Below are positions 43,659-53,110 of a stretch of 64,000 nucleotides of DNA, piece by piece. Origin of the DNA: Ruegeria arenilitoris (GTDB lineage Bacteria > Pseudomonadota > Alphaproteobacteria > Rhodobacterales > Rhodobacteraceae); the NCBI RefSeq assembly GCF_013035425.1, contig NZ_WQHX01000002.1, forward strand, positions 372,001-436,000. The letters run 5' to 3'. The notes below the pieces were generated by a model. That model was given only the letters and a program-made list of their open reading frames with translations. It had not been told where the DNA came from and did not search any database. The position numbers and the translations under genes were made by a program. Within the stretch, counting starts at the first letter, position 1; each line of letters begins with the position of its first letter.

Positions 43659-43762
43659 AACATACAGACCCCTTGAACCGTTGGCCAGCTAGCAGGGTTT
43701 TTACTCACGTTGTCATGCGGTCATGCAAAACGGTACAGCTTTTGCCGACCCCTAAGGGCATT

Positions 43763-44770
43763 TTAGTCTGCGTTTTTTGTCGTTTGTCTCAGGACCAGAC
43801 GAACAGGTGTTCGCTTGGTTTCGGAAGGCACAGTGCTGTCTTGCAGCCAGCCTAGTATTGTGTCGGCAATCTGTTCTCCGAACTCTTCAACTCCGCAATG
43901 CACAGTTGATAACGTAGGCCAACATTCCGACGCCTCCTTAATATCATCAAAACCTATTATTTGAAAATCCTGGCCGACTTTGAGATTGGCCTCGTGACAG
44001 GCGTTTATCATTCCGAATGCGACCAGATCGTTGAAGCACAATGCAGCATTACAATCCGGATGTTCCCGAAACAGATCAGCAGCAGCGGCATGACCAAAAG
44101 CTCGACTGGATTTTCCAGTCTTTACAATCGGTTTCAGCCCCTTTGAATGCATAATCTTTAGGTACCCGGAAACTCTTTCCTCTGTAACTTGCCGCCCCTC
44201 TAATCCACCTACAAAAGCAATTTCTCTCGCGCCAGAGTCCAATAGAAATTGAGTTGCCGCGCGACCACCATCTTCGTAATCCGGGGCAAAGAATGGGAAC
44301 TTGGCAGTACACCCATCCGCCCGGCGCAAAACTTGCATCATCGGGATTCCGGCTCGTTCCACAGCAGCAAGTGTGCTTGAGACGTCCCCGTAAGCAGGGG
44401 ACAGGATTAGTGCCGAAACGCCGTGTTCTAACATGGCCGCCACAACCTGATCCTGAATGTCCGGGTCTTCGTTTGTGTTAGCCACAACCACAGCATAGCC
44501 CCGAGAACCAAGAGCCATCTGCAAAGAAGTCGCAAATTCAGTGAAAAAGGGGTTGGTCAGATCGTTAATTACAAGACCGATTAGCGCCGTACCGGAGGAT
44601 CGAAGATTAGCCGCCGACCGATTATAGACGTAACCGATTTCTTTCATAGCGGCGTGAACTAATTGTCGTGTTTCAGGTTTTACTTGAGCACTCCCTTGGA
44701 GCACCAAGCTGACCGTGGATTTTGAAACGCCCGCCTTGTCAGCAACATCTATGATGGTCGGTCTGCGCAT
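43763..44770 (-). CDS. LacI-family transcriptional repressor (operon-terminal)
   Basis: 335 aa LacI regulator: helix-turn-helix PTIIDVADKAGVSKSTVSLVLQG, hinge NRSAANLRSS, and a sugar-binding-like effector domain (ALIGLVINDLTNPFFTEFA). It is the last of 14 minus-strand genes, 5 bp after DUF993. Its probable target is the operon's own promoter, 14.5 kb upstream, where two TGGAACGTTCCA operators stand in tandem; this pairing is inference. Confidence 0.9.
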   Translation of the reverse strand: MRRPTIIDVADKAGVSKSTVSLVLQGSAQVKPETRQLVHAAMKEIGYVYNRSAANLRSSGTALIGLVINDLTNPFFTEFATSLQMALGSRGYAVVVANTNEDPDIQDQVVAAMLEHGVSALILSPAYGDVSSTLAAVERAGIPMMQVLRRADGCTAKFPFFAPDYEDGGRAATQFLLDSGAREIAFVGGLEGRQVTEERVSGYLKIMHSKGLKPIVKTGKSSRAFGHAAAADLFREHPDCNAALCFNDLVAFGMINACHEANLKVGQDFQIIGFDDIKEASECWPTLSTVHCGVEEFGEQIADTILGWLQDSTVPSETKRTPVRLVLRQTTKNAD

Positions 44771-44775
44771 CCAGT

Positions 44776-45945
44776 TTATTGTTCGATACCGTACAACTTC
44801 AACAGTGTCTTCATCCGCGCTGTAGCCTCATCAGGCGACAGGAGTAAACCAGCTTGATCAGCAAGCCTGAAAACCTGCGCGTAGTGACAAACGCCCCGAC
44901 TTGATTGAAATCCTGCGGGCATCACAAAATGTGACTGTGCTTGGTTTAACCAGGCCAGAAACGCTATCCCCGCTTTGTAGAAGCGTGTAGGCGCTTTGAA
45001 AATTTCGCGGCTTAGTGGAACAGTTGGTGCAAGTAGTGCGTGGTACTTTTCCATGTCATTCTCGGCTAAAGCCTCAAGCGCTTGACTGGCTGCGGGAGCG
45101 ATAGCCGCAAATATTCCTAACAAAGCATGTGAATAATGCTTCCCATCGCCGGCTATCAAGTCGGCATAATTGAAATCATCTCCCGTATAGAGCCGTACCC
45201 CTTCAGGCAACCTTGCGCGAAAAGTCTCTTCGTGTGCCTGATCCAACAGCGAGATTTTAATGCCATCTACTTTGGCAGGGTTCTCAGAGATTAGGGACAG
45301 AACAAAGTCGCTGGCGGTCTCAATTTCGTTACTGCCCCAATAGCCTTTCAATGCGGGATCGAACATGTCGCCTAACCAATGTAGGATTACCGGCTCGGAA
45401 GAACCATCGATCAGCGCTCGATAGACATTGTGATACACATCCGGACCGGCATTTATTGCTGTAAACGCCCGCGACGCCATCAAGATCAATTGCCCCCCGG
45501 CCTCCTCGATCGCTTGAGCCTGATGTTCGTAAGCCGCCAGAATATCATCTGCTGACCGCAGCGACTCTGGGTCAGCGTGATCTGTCCCTGCCCCACAAGC
45601 CACTCTGGGAGACAACGAATGAACACGTGCCGCCGCCATAGTCCGTTGGATCAGTTCGAGTGCGGTGTCCCAATCGACGCCCATTCCGCGTTGTGCTGTG
45701 TCCATCGCTTCGGCCAGCCCCAATCCTTGGTCCCAGAGTCCTTCGCGAAATTGCAGCGTTGCGTCCCAATCGACAGCAGGTCTGCCAACTCGCGGTGTAT
45801 GATCCAACATTGGGTCCGAGACCACATGTGCTGCGGCAAATGCAGTACGCGTCAGAGGCACTTTGGGTGCGCGCGGCACCAAAGGCGTACCGGCCGGTGC
45901 ATATGTTTCCAATTCGCCTTGGTAGGTTGGCAGTATTAGCGTCAT
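44776..45945 (-). CDS. DUF993 family protein (predicted TIM-barrel aldolase/lyase-like)
   Basis: 389 aa protein matching the DUF993 family often found in rhizobial and roseobacter sugar operons. Recognisable parts are VDWDATLQFREGLWDQGLGLAEAMDTAQRGMG, GGQLILMASRAF, VILHWLGDMFDPALKGYWG, DGIKISLLDQ and LYTGDDFNYADLI. Lys in GIKISLL and the acid-rich GDDFNY resemble the layout of dihydrodipicolinate-synthase-like barrels, but no activity is established. Between a Dabb gene (3 bp gap) and the LacI gene. Confidence 0.75.
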   Translation of the reverse strand: MTLILPTYQGELETYAPAGTPLVPRAPKVPLTRTAFAAAHVVSDPMLDHTPRVGRPAVDWDATLQFREGLWDQGLGLAEAMDTAQRGMGVDWDTALELIQRTMAAARVHSLSPRVACGAGTDHADPESLRSADDILAAYEHQAQAIEEAGGQLILMASRAFTAINAGPDVYHNVYRALIDGSSEPVILHWLGDMFDPALKGYWGSNEIETASDFVLSLISENPAKVDGIKISLLDQAHEETFRARLPEGVRLYTGDDFNYADLIAGDGKHYSHALLGIFAAIAPAASQALEALAENDMEKYHALLAPTVPLSREIFKAPTRFYKAGIAFLAWLNQAQSHFVMPAGFQSSRGVCHYAQVFRLADQAGLLLSPDEATARMKTLLKLYGIEQ

Positions 45946-45948
45946 CGC

Positions 45949-46260
45949 TTAGACCTCGATATCCAGAACCAGAATACCGTCAATTCCACCGATGGCATTC
46001 TGAACAAGTTTGGCGCCCAACGCTTTGTGCGTTTCGTCGGACTGATAACGCTCCAGCGCAGACCAATCGGTGAAATCAATCACAAAGCCGTGAATGTAGC
46101 CGCGCTCTATCTGTTCCGGACTATTGCTGCGCCCTCCTGTAAAACCGCCAGCACCGGTCAATGACTCGGACAACTCAGAAAGACCGGAATAAATATTCTC
46201 GATCGTTTCTTCGGTCACGTCGGTTTTGAATTTTGTCAGAACAATATGGCGGATCATCAC
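45949..46260 (-). CDS. Dabb (stress-responsive alpha/beta barrel) domain protein
   Basis: 103 aa ferredoxin-like Dabb protein beginning MIRHIVLTKFKTDVTEETIENIYSGLSEL, with GYIHGFVIDFTDWSALERYQSDETHKALG. The conserved His in RHIV and the dimeric barrel architecture occur in diverse small proteins including a plant polyketide cyclase. Role here unknown. Its ATG overlaps the GMC oxidoreductase stop (ATGA) and DUF993 follows 3 bp on. Confidence 0.82.
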   Translation of the reverse strand: MMIRHIVLTKFKTDVTEETIENIYSGLSELSESLTGAGGFTGGRSNSPEQIERGYIHGFVIDFTDWSALERYQSDETHKALGAKLVQNAIGGIDGILVLDIEV

Positions 46261-47846
46261 AAAAATCCCTGATCTTGTTTAATCATGTCGGAAACTTTTT
46301 CCCCGATCATGATCGTTGGAGCGTTGGTGTTCGAAGAATTGACTGTCGGCATTATCGACGCGTCGGCGACCCGCAGCCCGTCGACTCCGTTGAATCGCAA
46401 ACGTAGATCTAGAACGGCTTCGGCATCGCTTCCCATTCGACAAGTACCCGCGCAATGGTGCGAGGTTTTAGAGTGCACACAGATAAAATCGAAATACTCC
46501 TGCTCGGTCCTAACCTTCGGCCCTGGCAGACGCTCGGCAAGAATGTAAGGTTTCAACGCGTCCTGAGCCAGTATCTTCTGCACCAATTTGAGACCGCGGA
46601 TCGACATCTCCCGGTCATAAGGGTCAGCCAGATAGTTCGGGTCGATTAGCGGCATAGCTGAAGGGTCAGCGCTCTGCAATCGAACTGTGCCCCGGGACCT
46701 TGGGCGCAAAAAACACGCGTTTAGGGTCACCCCGCCATTGGGCATCGACTCGACCCCGGCTTCGATCCCGGTACCCAACCCCAAATGCATTTGAATATCC
46801 GGCGATCTTGCCTCGGGGTCAGCATACCAGAACCCTCCGGTTTCGAAGAGACTTGAAGCGACCGGCCCCCTTCGGGTTAAAAGGTATTGTAATCCCGCTA
46901 TTGCCGAAAGATGGAGCTTGGCAAACCTGTCATATGTATGTGGGCCAGTAACCTCGCATATTGAATATAAGTCCAGATGGTCCTGCAGGTTCTCACCAAC
47001 TTGTGGCTGGTCATAAACCGCTTTGATTCCGATACCTTCCAGCTGTTTCGCGGGCCCTATTCCAGAGAGTTGCAACAGTCGCGGAGATCCAATCGCGCCT
47101 GAGGATAAAACAACCTCTTTGGCAGCGGCGATTTTTTCGCCGCTAATCATCTCCACACCAGTTGCGCGCCCCTTCTCTACCAAAATTCGCCGAACTTGAG
47201 TGTCTGTGCGCACGGTCAAATTTGGGCGCTTGCGGTTAGGAGCGACAAAGGCCATAGCAGCGGAAGAACGACGCGCGTTGCGTTGGGTCAATTGATAATA
47301 GCCGGCGCCATCCTGTCTTGTTCCGTTTACGTCGCGGGTTTCCGGAATACCCAACTGCCCTGCTGCTTGAATGTATGCATCACAAATCGGCAGTGGTGCT
47401 GAAGGCATAGAAACACCCAATGGCCCACCCTTGCCGTGGAACTCGTCGTCATAGACGTCATTATCTTCTGATTTTTTGAAGTAGGGTAGCACATCCGCAT
47501 ACCCCCATCCCTCGCACCCCATTTGACGCCATTCGTCATAGTCCTGCGCTGCACCACGCGTGTAAATTTGCGCGTTGATCGACGACCCGCCGCCAATAAC
47601 CTTAGCTTGCGTGTAGTTGAACACCTTGTTTTGCATATTTTTTTGAGGCACCGTCGACCACCCCCAACTCCCGATGCCTTTGGTCATTTTGGCAAATCCA
47701 GCAGGAAGGTGGAAAAGTGGGTTTCTGTCAGAGGTTCCGGCCTCTAGCAGCAGGACTTTAGCGGATGGTTCTTCGGACAAACGTCCAGCAATTACAGAAC
47801 CAGCCGAGCCTCCGCCGACTACGATAAAATCATATCCTTCAGACAT
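46257..47846 (-). CDS. GMC-family FAD oxidoreductase (choline/alcohol dehydrogenase-like)
   Basis: 529 aa GMC flavoenzyme. The FAD-binding motif is DFIVVGGGSAGSVIAGRLSE; GMC signatures AKVIGGGSSINAQIYTRG and SSGAIGSPRLLQLSGIG follow. Active-site histidine lies in SKTSHHCAGTCRMG, with a conserved Asn in VNSSNTNAPTIM. Oxidises an alcohol, passing electrons to a quinone or oxygen. Closest in shape to BetA-like dehydrogenases; choline as substrate is not supported by the sugar-transport context. Second of two GMC genes in this operon. Confidence 0.88.
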   Translation of the reverse strand: MSEGYDFIVVGGGSAGSVIAGRLSEEPSAKVLLLEAGTSDRNPLFHLPAGFAKMTKGIGSWGWSTVPQKNMQNKVFNYTQAKVIGGGSSINAQIYTRGAAQDYDEWRQMGCEGWGYADVLPYFKKSEDNDVYDDEFHGKGGPLGVSMPSAPLPICDAYIQAAGQLGIPETRDVNGTRQDGAGYYQLTQRNARRSSAAMAFVAPNRKRPNLTVRTDTQVRRILVEKGRATGVEMISGEKIAAAKEVVLSSGAIGSPRLLQLSGIGPAKQLEGIGIKAVYDQPQVGENLQDHLDLYSICEVTGPHTYDRFAKLHLSAIAGLQYLLTRRGPVASSLFETGGFWYADPEARSPDIQMHLGLGTGIEAGVESMPNGGVTLNACFLRPRSRGTVRLQSADPSAMPLIDPNYLADPYDREMSIRGLKLVQKILAQDALKPYILAERLPGPKVRTEQEYFDFICVHSKTSHHCAGTCRMGSDAEAVLDLRLRFNGVDGLRVADASIMPTVNSSNTNAPTIMIGEKVSDMIKQDQGFL

Positions 47847-47873
47847 TCTCTTTCGTCCTCAGAAGCTTGTTGT

Positions 47874-48632
47874 TTACAAACGCGAGATAGACAAACCGCC
47901 ATCCACCGGAATCGCAGCACCGGTGGCGAATTCCAATTTTCCCTCCGCGATCGGCACGATCACTGAACCAATGTCCCTTGCTTCGCCCCAGCGCGCAGCA
48001 GGTACAAGGCCACCTTCGATACGGTCGGTGTATTTTTCGCGTACACCTTCGGTCATTTCGGTCGCAATAATGCCCGGGCGCAGTTCGAAAACTCCGATCC
48101 CATGTGGCGCCAATCGAACGGCAAATAGCTGGGCCATCATCGCTGCTGCGGCTTTAGACACGCAATATTCTGCTCGCTCGACGGATACCATCGTCGCGCT
48201 GACAGAGGTTACAAATGTGATCGAGCGGTACGTGTTTTGTGGCTGTGCAAGCATACGCCGAGCAACTTCTTGCGCCAGAAAGAACGCCCCTCGCAAGTTG
48301 ATGTTCTGCACAAAGTCCCAATTCTCGGGCTGTAGGTCCAGCATGTCACCCCGAACCGGAGCACCAACGCCAGCGTTGCTTACCAACGCGGTCACCGGAC
48401 CCAGCTGCGCTTCTACCTGATCAAGGCAGGAAGACACATTGTCTATGTCCGAAACGTCATGTTGTACGTAAACCGCGTTGGGCCCAAGTGCTGCCAGCGC
48501 GTTTTTTACGGCAGGTTTTTCTGGTGCCGAGCGCGAAGCCATTGCAACCTGGAATCCTGCGGCAAGCAAGGCACGCGAAATTCCAAAGCCTATCCCCTGT
48601 TGTCCACCAGTGACCAATGCGATTCCGGTCAT
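47874..48632 (-). CDS. Short-chain dehydrogenase/reductase
   Basis: 252 aa classical SDR. Cofactor motif TGGQQGIGFG (TGxxxGxG), NAG in VSNAGVGAP, and active-site Ser/Tyr/Lys in FVTSVSATMVSVERAEYCVSKAA. FabG-like length. It overlaps the preceding GMC gene (ATGA) and likely oxidises or reduces the same hydroxyl/keto group series handled by the GMC enzymes. Confidence 0.88.
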   Translation of the reverse strand: MTGIALVTGGQQGIGFGISRALLAAGFQVAMASRSAPEKPAVKNALAALGPNAVYVQHDVSDIDNVSSCLDQVEAQLGPVTALVSNAGVGAPVRGDMLDLQPENWDFVQNINLRGAFFLAQEVARRMLAQPQNTYRSITFVTSVSATMVSVERAEYCVSKAAAAMMAQLFAVRLAPHGIGVFELRPGIIATEMTEGVREKYTDRIEGGLVPAARWGEARDIGSVIVPIAEGKLEFATGAAIPVDGGLSISRL

Positions 48633-50119
48633 GCCGCAAACTCCGTTTCAATTATGTGGCGTCCGGTTCGCAACGCGAGTGCCGCGATAGTGAGCGCTGG
48701 ATTGACGGCGGCGGAAGTCGGAAGGACTGACGCGTCAACAACGAACAAGTTCCTGTGGTCATGGCTCCGGCAAAAGATATCCACCACGCTGTTGGTCGGA
48801 TTTTTACCCATGCGTGCCGTGCCACACTGATGCGACGGAGTGCGCCTGTCAAAAGGGCGGGACAATACGACAGGAAAGCCAGCCCGGCGAACATGAGACT
48901 TCAATCGCGCCACAAGTTCCTTGTGCGCTTCCCAGTTCGAGCGCTTCCAGTCGAGGCGAATTTTCCCCCCTTCAACTGTTACACGGCTTTCCGGGTTCGG
49001 CAGGTCCTCGGACATTGCGTAGAAGTCAAAACTGCGCTCGGCGATTAGCTTGGCGATCCAACCCGGCAATTTGGTTTGAGACGCAAGGATTGGACCAGTG
49101 ATTTTACCCAGCATCTGGATGTTTCCCAAAGGCGGTCCGCCGTTACCGTCGCTGTTGTAATAGTCGTTGAACATCAGAGTTTTCTGATAAATCGATCTGT
49201 TGCGGCGCAAAGGGTGCAAGGCCAGTACAGCCGAGCAATTATGGTTCATGAAATTTCGTCCGACTTGATCGGAACGATTTGCCAGTCCCTTGGGGCAAGT
49301 TTCATTTGCCGACTTTAGCAAGAGCGCCGCAGACTGAACGGCTCCGGCCGAAAGAACTATCAGTGGCGCCTGCAACATGCCATGGCCTTCAACCTCGACA
49401 CCCATTAGACTGCCGTCTTCGGCAGCGATCAGTTTACGCGCCTGCGCGCCGGTCAGAAGTTCAACATTTTCATACTGCAGAGCTTTGGCCAAAGCACTGT
49501 TTTCCGCATCCATTTTGCCACCACAGGTGTTTGGAAACGCGTCCCAAGTGGTTTGACCCGCAGCCAGCCATCTATCGATATCAACCCCAAGCGGCACCGA
49601 TGATGGTGTCAATCCGACTTGGTTAAGGCGCTTACGCAAATCAGCAACATCCGGTTCATCCGCGACTGGCAAGTGCGGATATTTTACGCTGTGCGGCGGT
49701 TCCGTCGGATCCTCGCTGTCGGTCCCGCGAACTTCGTACAGGTGCTCGGCAGCGCAGTAGTCGATCTCTAATTCATCATAAGAAATAGGCCAACCAGGGG
49801 AACTTCCACTCATGTGCGGGCGCGGTTGGAAATCCTCACGCCGGTACCGGATCAACGCTGCTCCGTAGAACTTTGAATTCCCACCAACGCAATAGTAGTT
49901 ACCCGGATTAAATGACTTATCGTCGCCGTCCAACCATGTCTCGTCTGGACGGAAAAATCCATCTCCAAAAATCGCCTTGGGGTCCCTGTCTTGTGGCGAT
50001 GGAACCAGACGTTCACCGCGCTCCACGACTAAGATTCGGCGACCAGAAGGCGCCAAGGTCGCTGCCAGAGTTGACCCGCCCATCCCGGAACCGATGATTA
50101 TTACGTCTGCCCGTGTCAC
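48629..50119 (-). CDS. GMC-family FAD oxidoreductase (sugar/gluconate dehydrogenase-like)
   Basis: 496 aa GMC flavoenzyme distinct from the other copy. FAD motif DVIIIGSGMGGSTLAATLA, then CVGGNSKFYGAALIRYRREDF, the typical substrate/FAD segment of sugar-oxidising bacterial GMC proteins, and HQCGTARMG with VDASVLPTSAAVNPALTIAALALR at the C-terminus. This type is seen in glucoside 3-dehydrogenases and gluconate dehydrogenase large subunits. No small partner subunit is encoded. Overlaps the ABC ATPase (ATGA) upstream and the SDR downstream. Confidence 0.87.
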   Translation of the reverse strand: MTRADVIIIGSGMGGSTLAATLAPSGRRILVVERGERLVPSPQDRDPKAIFGDGFFRPDETWLDGDDKSFNPGNYYCVGGNSKFYGAALIRYRREDFQPRPHMSGSSPGWPISYDELEIDYCAAEHLYEVRGTDSEDPTEPPHSVKYPHLPVADEPDVADLRKRLNQVGLTPSSVPLGVDIDRWLAAGQTTWDAFPNTCGGKMDAENSALAKALQYENVELLTGAQARKLIAAEDGSLMGVEVEGHGMLQAPLIVLSAGAVQSAALLLKSANETCPKGLANRSDQVGRNFMNHNCSAVLALHPLRRNRSIYQKTLMFNDYYNSDGNGGPPLGNIQMLGKITGPILASQTKLPGWIAKLIAERSFDFYAMSEDLPNPESRVTVEGGKIRLDWKRSNWEAHKELVARLKSHVRRAGFPVVLSRPFDRRTPSHQCGTARMGKNPTNSVVDIFCRSHDHRNLFVVDASVLPTSAAVNPALTIAALALRTGRHIIETEFAA

Positions 50120-51228
50120 GGAGTGATCCGCATCTCGCTCTCTGGGTCAAAAGCCACGGCCTTTTCCATGTTCACGGCAAATGGGAAATCCTGACCTGGT
50201 GCGACCTCTGCGTCCGAGCGCATTCGGGCAATTACATCCTGCCCACCGAGTGTCATGGAGACAAAAGTGTCTGAGCCTGCAGGCTCCGTCACCACGATGC
50301 GGTTGGTCATCGAGGCAATGTTGGAGGACTTGCGATCGGCACCATCCATGTCGGTAATGGTCTCGGGGCGGATGCCCAACAGGATCTCGCGCCCATCCCA
50401 AGCTGAAAGGTTGTCCTGACTAAATGGGAGTTGCGCCACGGAACCATCATGCAGCGCGACCTCGGCATGCGGGCGGCCATTTAACACGGCTACCTTCGCT
50501 GGCACCACGTTCATCGCAGGTGACCCCATAAAGGTCGCCACAAAGATATTTGCCGGCGTGTCATAAATTTCCTGAGGGGTACCAAGCTGCTGAACATAGC
50601 CGCCGTTCATGACTGCGATGCGGCTGGACAAAGTCATCGCTTCAATCTGGTCATGAGTCACATAAACGATGGTTGTGCCGAGGTTCTGGTGCAGCTTCTT
50701 GATTTCAGTCCGCATGTCCACGCGCAACTTGGCGTCGAGGTTGGATAGAGGCTCGTCAAACAAGAACACGTCCGGTTCCCGCACCAGCGCACGTCCCATA
50801 GCAACACGCTGGCGCTGACCACCGGAAAGTTGCCCGGGCTTGCGGTCGAGAAGCTGCTCAATTTGCAGCAAATTGGCGACCTCGGTCATCGCCTTTTCAC
50901 GCTCAGGCTTGGGCACACCGTGCATCTCAAGCCCGAATGTGATGTTCTGCCCTACTGTCATGTTGGGGTAGAGCGCATAGCTCTGGAACACCATGGCGAT
51001 GTTGCGGTTTGACGGATGCACACCGTTCATAACCTGATCCTTGATCCGGATTTCACCGCTGGTAATATCCTCAAGCCCCGCAATCATGTTCAGCAAAGTG
51101 GACTTGCCACATCCTGATGGGCCGACGAGCACAAGGAACTCGCCCTCTTGCACCGATATATCGACTTTATGCAAAACTTCGACTGACCCATAGGATTTGG
51201 TCGCGTTGTCTATGTCCAGAAATCCCAT
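50116..51228 (-). CDS. CUT1 sugar ABC transporter ATP-binding protein (MalK/UgpC-like)
   Basis: 370 aa ATPase with canonical motifs: Walker A GPSGCGKST, signature LSGGQRQRVAMGRAL, Walker B VFLFDEPLSNLDAKLR and H-loop VTHDQIEA, plus a C-terminal TOBE regulatory domain. Unlike the glycerol system there is one ATPase gene with intact sites, so it should homodimerise. It follows the second permease by 6 bp. Confidence 0.92.
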   Translation of the reverse strand: MGFLDIDNATKSYGSVEVLHKVDISVQEGEFLVLVGPSGCGKSTLLNMIAGLEDITSGEIRIKDQVMNGVHPSNRNIAMVFQSYALYPNMTVGQNITFGLEMHGVPKPEREKAMTEVANLLQIEQLLDRKPGQLSGGQRQRVAMGRALVREPDVFLFDEPLSNLDAKLRVDMRTEIKKLHQNLGTTIVYVTHDQIEAMTLSSRIAVMNGGYVQQLGTPQEIYDTPANIFVATFMGSPAMNVVPAKVAVLNGRPHAEVALHDGSVAQLPFSQDNLSAWDGREILLGIRPETITDMDGADRKSSNIASMTNRIVVTEPAGSDTFVSMTLGGQDVIARMRSDAEVAPGQDFPFAVNMEKAVAFDPESEMRITP

Positions 51229-51234
51229 CAGGCC

Positions 51235-52116
51235 TTATCCTTTCACGGAACCCGCCATCAGGCCGCGGACAAAGTATCGACCGGCCACGATGTAGACGAG
51301 CAGAGTTGGCATGGCAGCCAATATGGCGCCTGCAAAATGAACGTTGTATTCCTTTACGCCGGTTGACGACTGAACGAGGTTGTTCAGCGCCACGGTCATT
51401 GGCTGGCTGTTGGCGTCGGCAAAGGACGCACCGAACAGAAAGTCATTCCAGATGTTCGTGAACTGCCAGATGATAGAGACCACGGCGATCGGTCCTGAGC
51501 TGGGCAGAAGGATACGCCAGAAAATCTGGAAAAAACCTGCCCCGTCAATCTGTGCCGCTCGGATCAGTTCGGTCGGAAAAACGGCGTAGTAGTTGCGGAA
51601 ATATAGCGTTGTGAAGCCTATCCCATAGACCACATGTACCAAAGCCAAGCCCCAAGTTGTGCCCGCCAGCCCGATGATACCAAGCATCCGCGCCATTGGG
51701 ATCAAGACGATCTGGAACGGGATGAAACAGGCAAACAGCATCAGACCGAACAGGATAGTATCGTACTTGAACCGCCACTTGGTCAGCACATAGCCATTCA
51801 AGGCGCCTAAAATTGTCGAGACGATCACAGCCGGGACAACCATCTTGATCGAGTTCCAGAAGTAGGGCTTCAAACCGGTTGGATCGACACCGATCTGGGC
51901 CGAAGACCAAGCTTTCAGCCATGGTTCCAGCGTAAAGACTTGGGGAAGGTTCATCATCCCACCGCCGGTGATTTCCTCCAGCGGTTTCACAGAATTGACC
52001 AGCATCACATAAAGCGGCAACAGGTAGAAAAGCCCGAACAACAGCAACACCAGATAGATCAGCGTGCGCGTGACGCGGCCAGTGCGGATTGCGGTATCCT
52101 GAGTGGCTTGTGACAT
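51235..52116 (-). CDS. Sugar ABC transporter permease (MalG/GtsC-like)
   Basis: 293 aa inner-membrane permease with about six hydrophobic segments and the EAA loop ELIRAAQIDGAGFFQIFWRILLP. Together with the upstream permease and binding protein it resembles the GtsABC glucose/mannose transporter. Its ATG overlaps the gtsB-like stop by one base (TGATG). Confidence 0.88.
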   Translation of the reverse strand: MSQATQDTAIRTGRVTRTLIYLVLLLFGLFYLLPLYVMLVNSVKPLEEITGGGMMNLPQVFTLEPWLKAWSSAQIGVDPTGLKPYFWNSIKMVVPAVIVSTILGALNGYVLTKWRFKYDTILFGLMLFACFIPFQIVLIPMARMLGIIGLAGTTWGLALVHVVYGIGFTTLYFRNYYAVFPTELIRAAQIDGAGFFQIFWRILLPSSGPIAVVSIIWQFTNIWNDFLFGASFADANSQPMTVALNNLVQSSTGVKEYNVHFAGAILAAMPTLLVYIVAGRYFVRGLMAGSVKG

Positions 52117-53009
52117 CAGCGTTTCTCCCGCAATTCGGCGTATAGGTACGGGATCATTATCGCGGCGATTGTCATCAGCATGATCGTGGCTGAGGCAGCA
52201 CCGATCCCCATCTGGTTCCGAGTGAATGTGTAGGAGTACATGAAGGTCGCGGGCAGTTCTGTTGCTCGACCCGGACCTCCTCCGGTCAACGCGATCACAA
52301 GGTCAAAGGTTTTGATCGCCAGATGACTTAGGATCACAAAAGCCGACAGGAACGCGGGCCGCAGCTGCGGGATGATGATCCGGCGGTAGAGGTTCCAGTT
52401 CGAAGCCCCGTCCATCTGCGCCGCGCGAAGGATTTCGTTGTCAATCCCGCGCAGGCCAGCCAGAAACATCGCCATAACGAAGCCGCTGGTTTGCCAGACC
52501 GCCGCCAGAACAACGGTATAGATCGCGTAGTCACGGTTCTTGATCCAGTCGAACTCGAAACTGGTCCAACCCCATGTGTGCATTACATTTTCAAGGCCGA
52601 TTCCGGGATCAAGAAACCATTTCCAAGCGGTACCAGTGACAATGAAGCTCAGCGCCATAGGATACAGATAAATCGGGCGCAACAATCCCTCACCACGGAT
52701 TTTCTGATCGAGGAAAATGGCCAACCCTAGCCCAATACATGTGCAGATCACAATATAGAGGCTCGCGAAGATGCCCATATTGATCAGCGAGGTTTCCCAA
52801 TGGCTTAACCGCCAGAGTTTGTCATAGTTTTCCCACCCGACCCATCCAAAGCTTGGCAGGATACGGCTGTCGGTAAAGGACAGATAGACTGAAAACAGAA
52901 TGAAACCGTAGACAAAGACCAGCATCATCGCCAGAGAGGGCGAAAGGACCAGCTTGGGTATCCAATTCTGAAGTCGTGTCTTGAAATCCGCGTCGGCCGA
53001 AGCAGCCAT
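52116..53009 (-). CDS. Sugar ABC transporter permease (MalF/GtsB-like)
   Basis: 297 aa permease with the EAA loop EILRAAQMDGASNWNLYRRIIIPQLRP and segments such as SFIVTGTAWKWFLDPGIG and GWTSFEFDWI that resemble GtsB-type glucose permeases. It starts 101 bp after the binding-protein gene, on the far side of a strong hairpin. Confidence 0.88.
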   Translation of the reverse strand: MAASADADFKTRLQNWIPKLVLSPSLAMMLVFVYGFILFSVYLSFTDSRILPSFGWVGWENYDKLWRLSHWETSLINMGIFASLYIVICTCIGLGLAIFLDQKIRGEGLLRPIYLYPMALSFIVTGTAWKWFLDPGIGLENVMHTWGWTSFEFDWIKNRDYAIYTVVLAAVWQTSGFVMAMFLAGLRGIDNEILRAAQMDGASNWNLYRRIIIPQLRPAFLSAFVILSHLAIKTFDLVIALTGGGPGRATELPATFMYSYTFTRNQMGIGAASATIMLMTIAAIMIPYLYAELREKR

Positions 53010-53068
53010 GGCGCGTTCTCCTCGTTCGCTTTGCAGTATTCCTTGGCCCTTAAGCCAGGGGAATGACA

Positions 53069-53088
53069 GGGCGGCTTTCCTGCCGCCC
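53069..53088 (-). other. Intercistronic hairpin after sugar-binding protein gene
   Basis: GGGCGGC (53069-53075), loop TTTCCT, GCCGCCC (53082-53088): a 7-bp all-GC stem between the binding-protein stop and the first permease. No U-run. It matches the position of the hairpins after glpV, tctC and dctP. Confidence 0.7.
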
Positions 53089-53110
53089 CATCGGGAGGAT
53101 CACTTTCGGA

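Noticed and set aside
43659..43762. Convergent-gap terminator between the Asp/Glu-racemase-family gene and lacI
   Set aside because: Only short CCC-TAA-GGG and CCAGCTAGCAGG repeats are present, too weak to call.
46257..47846. Choline dehydrogenase betA for osmoprotection
   Set aside because: The fold is GMC and BetA-like, but there is no betaine aldehyde dehydrogenase betB or BetI neighbour, and the operon is built around sugar transport.
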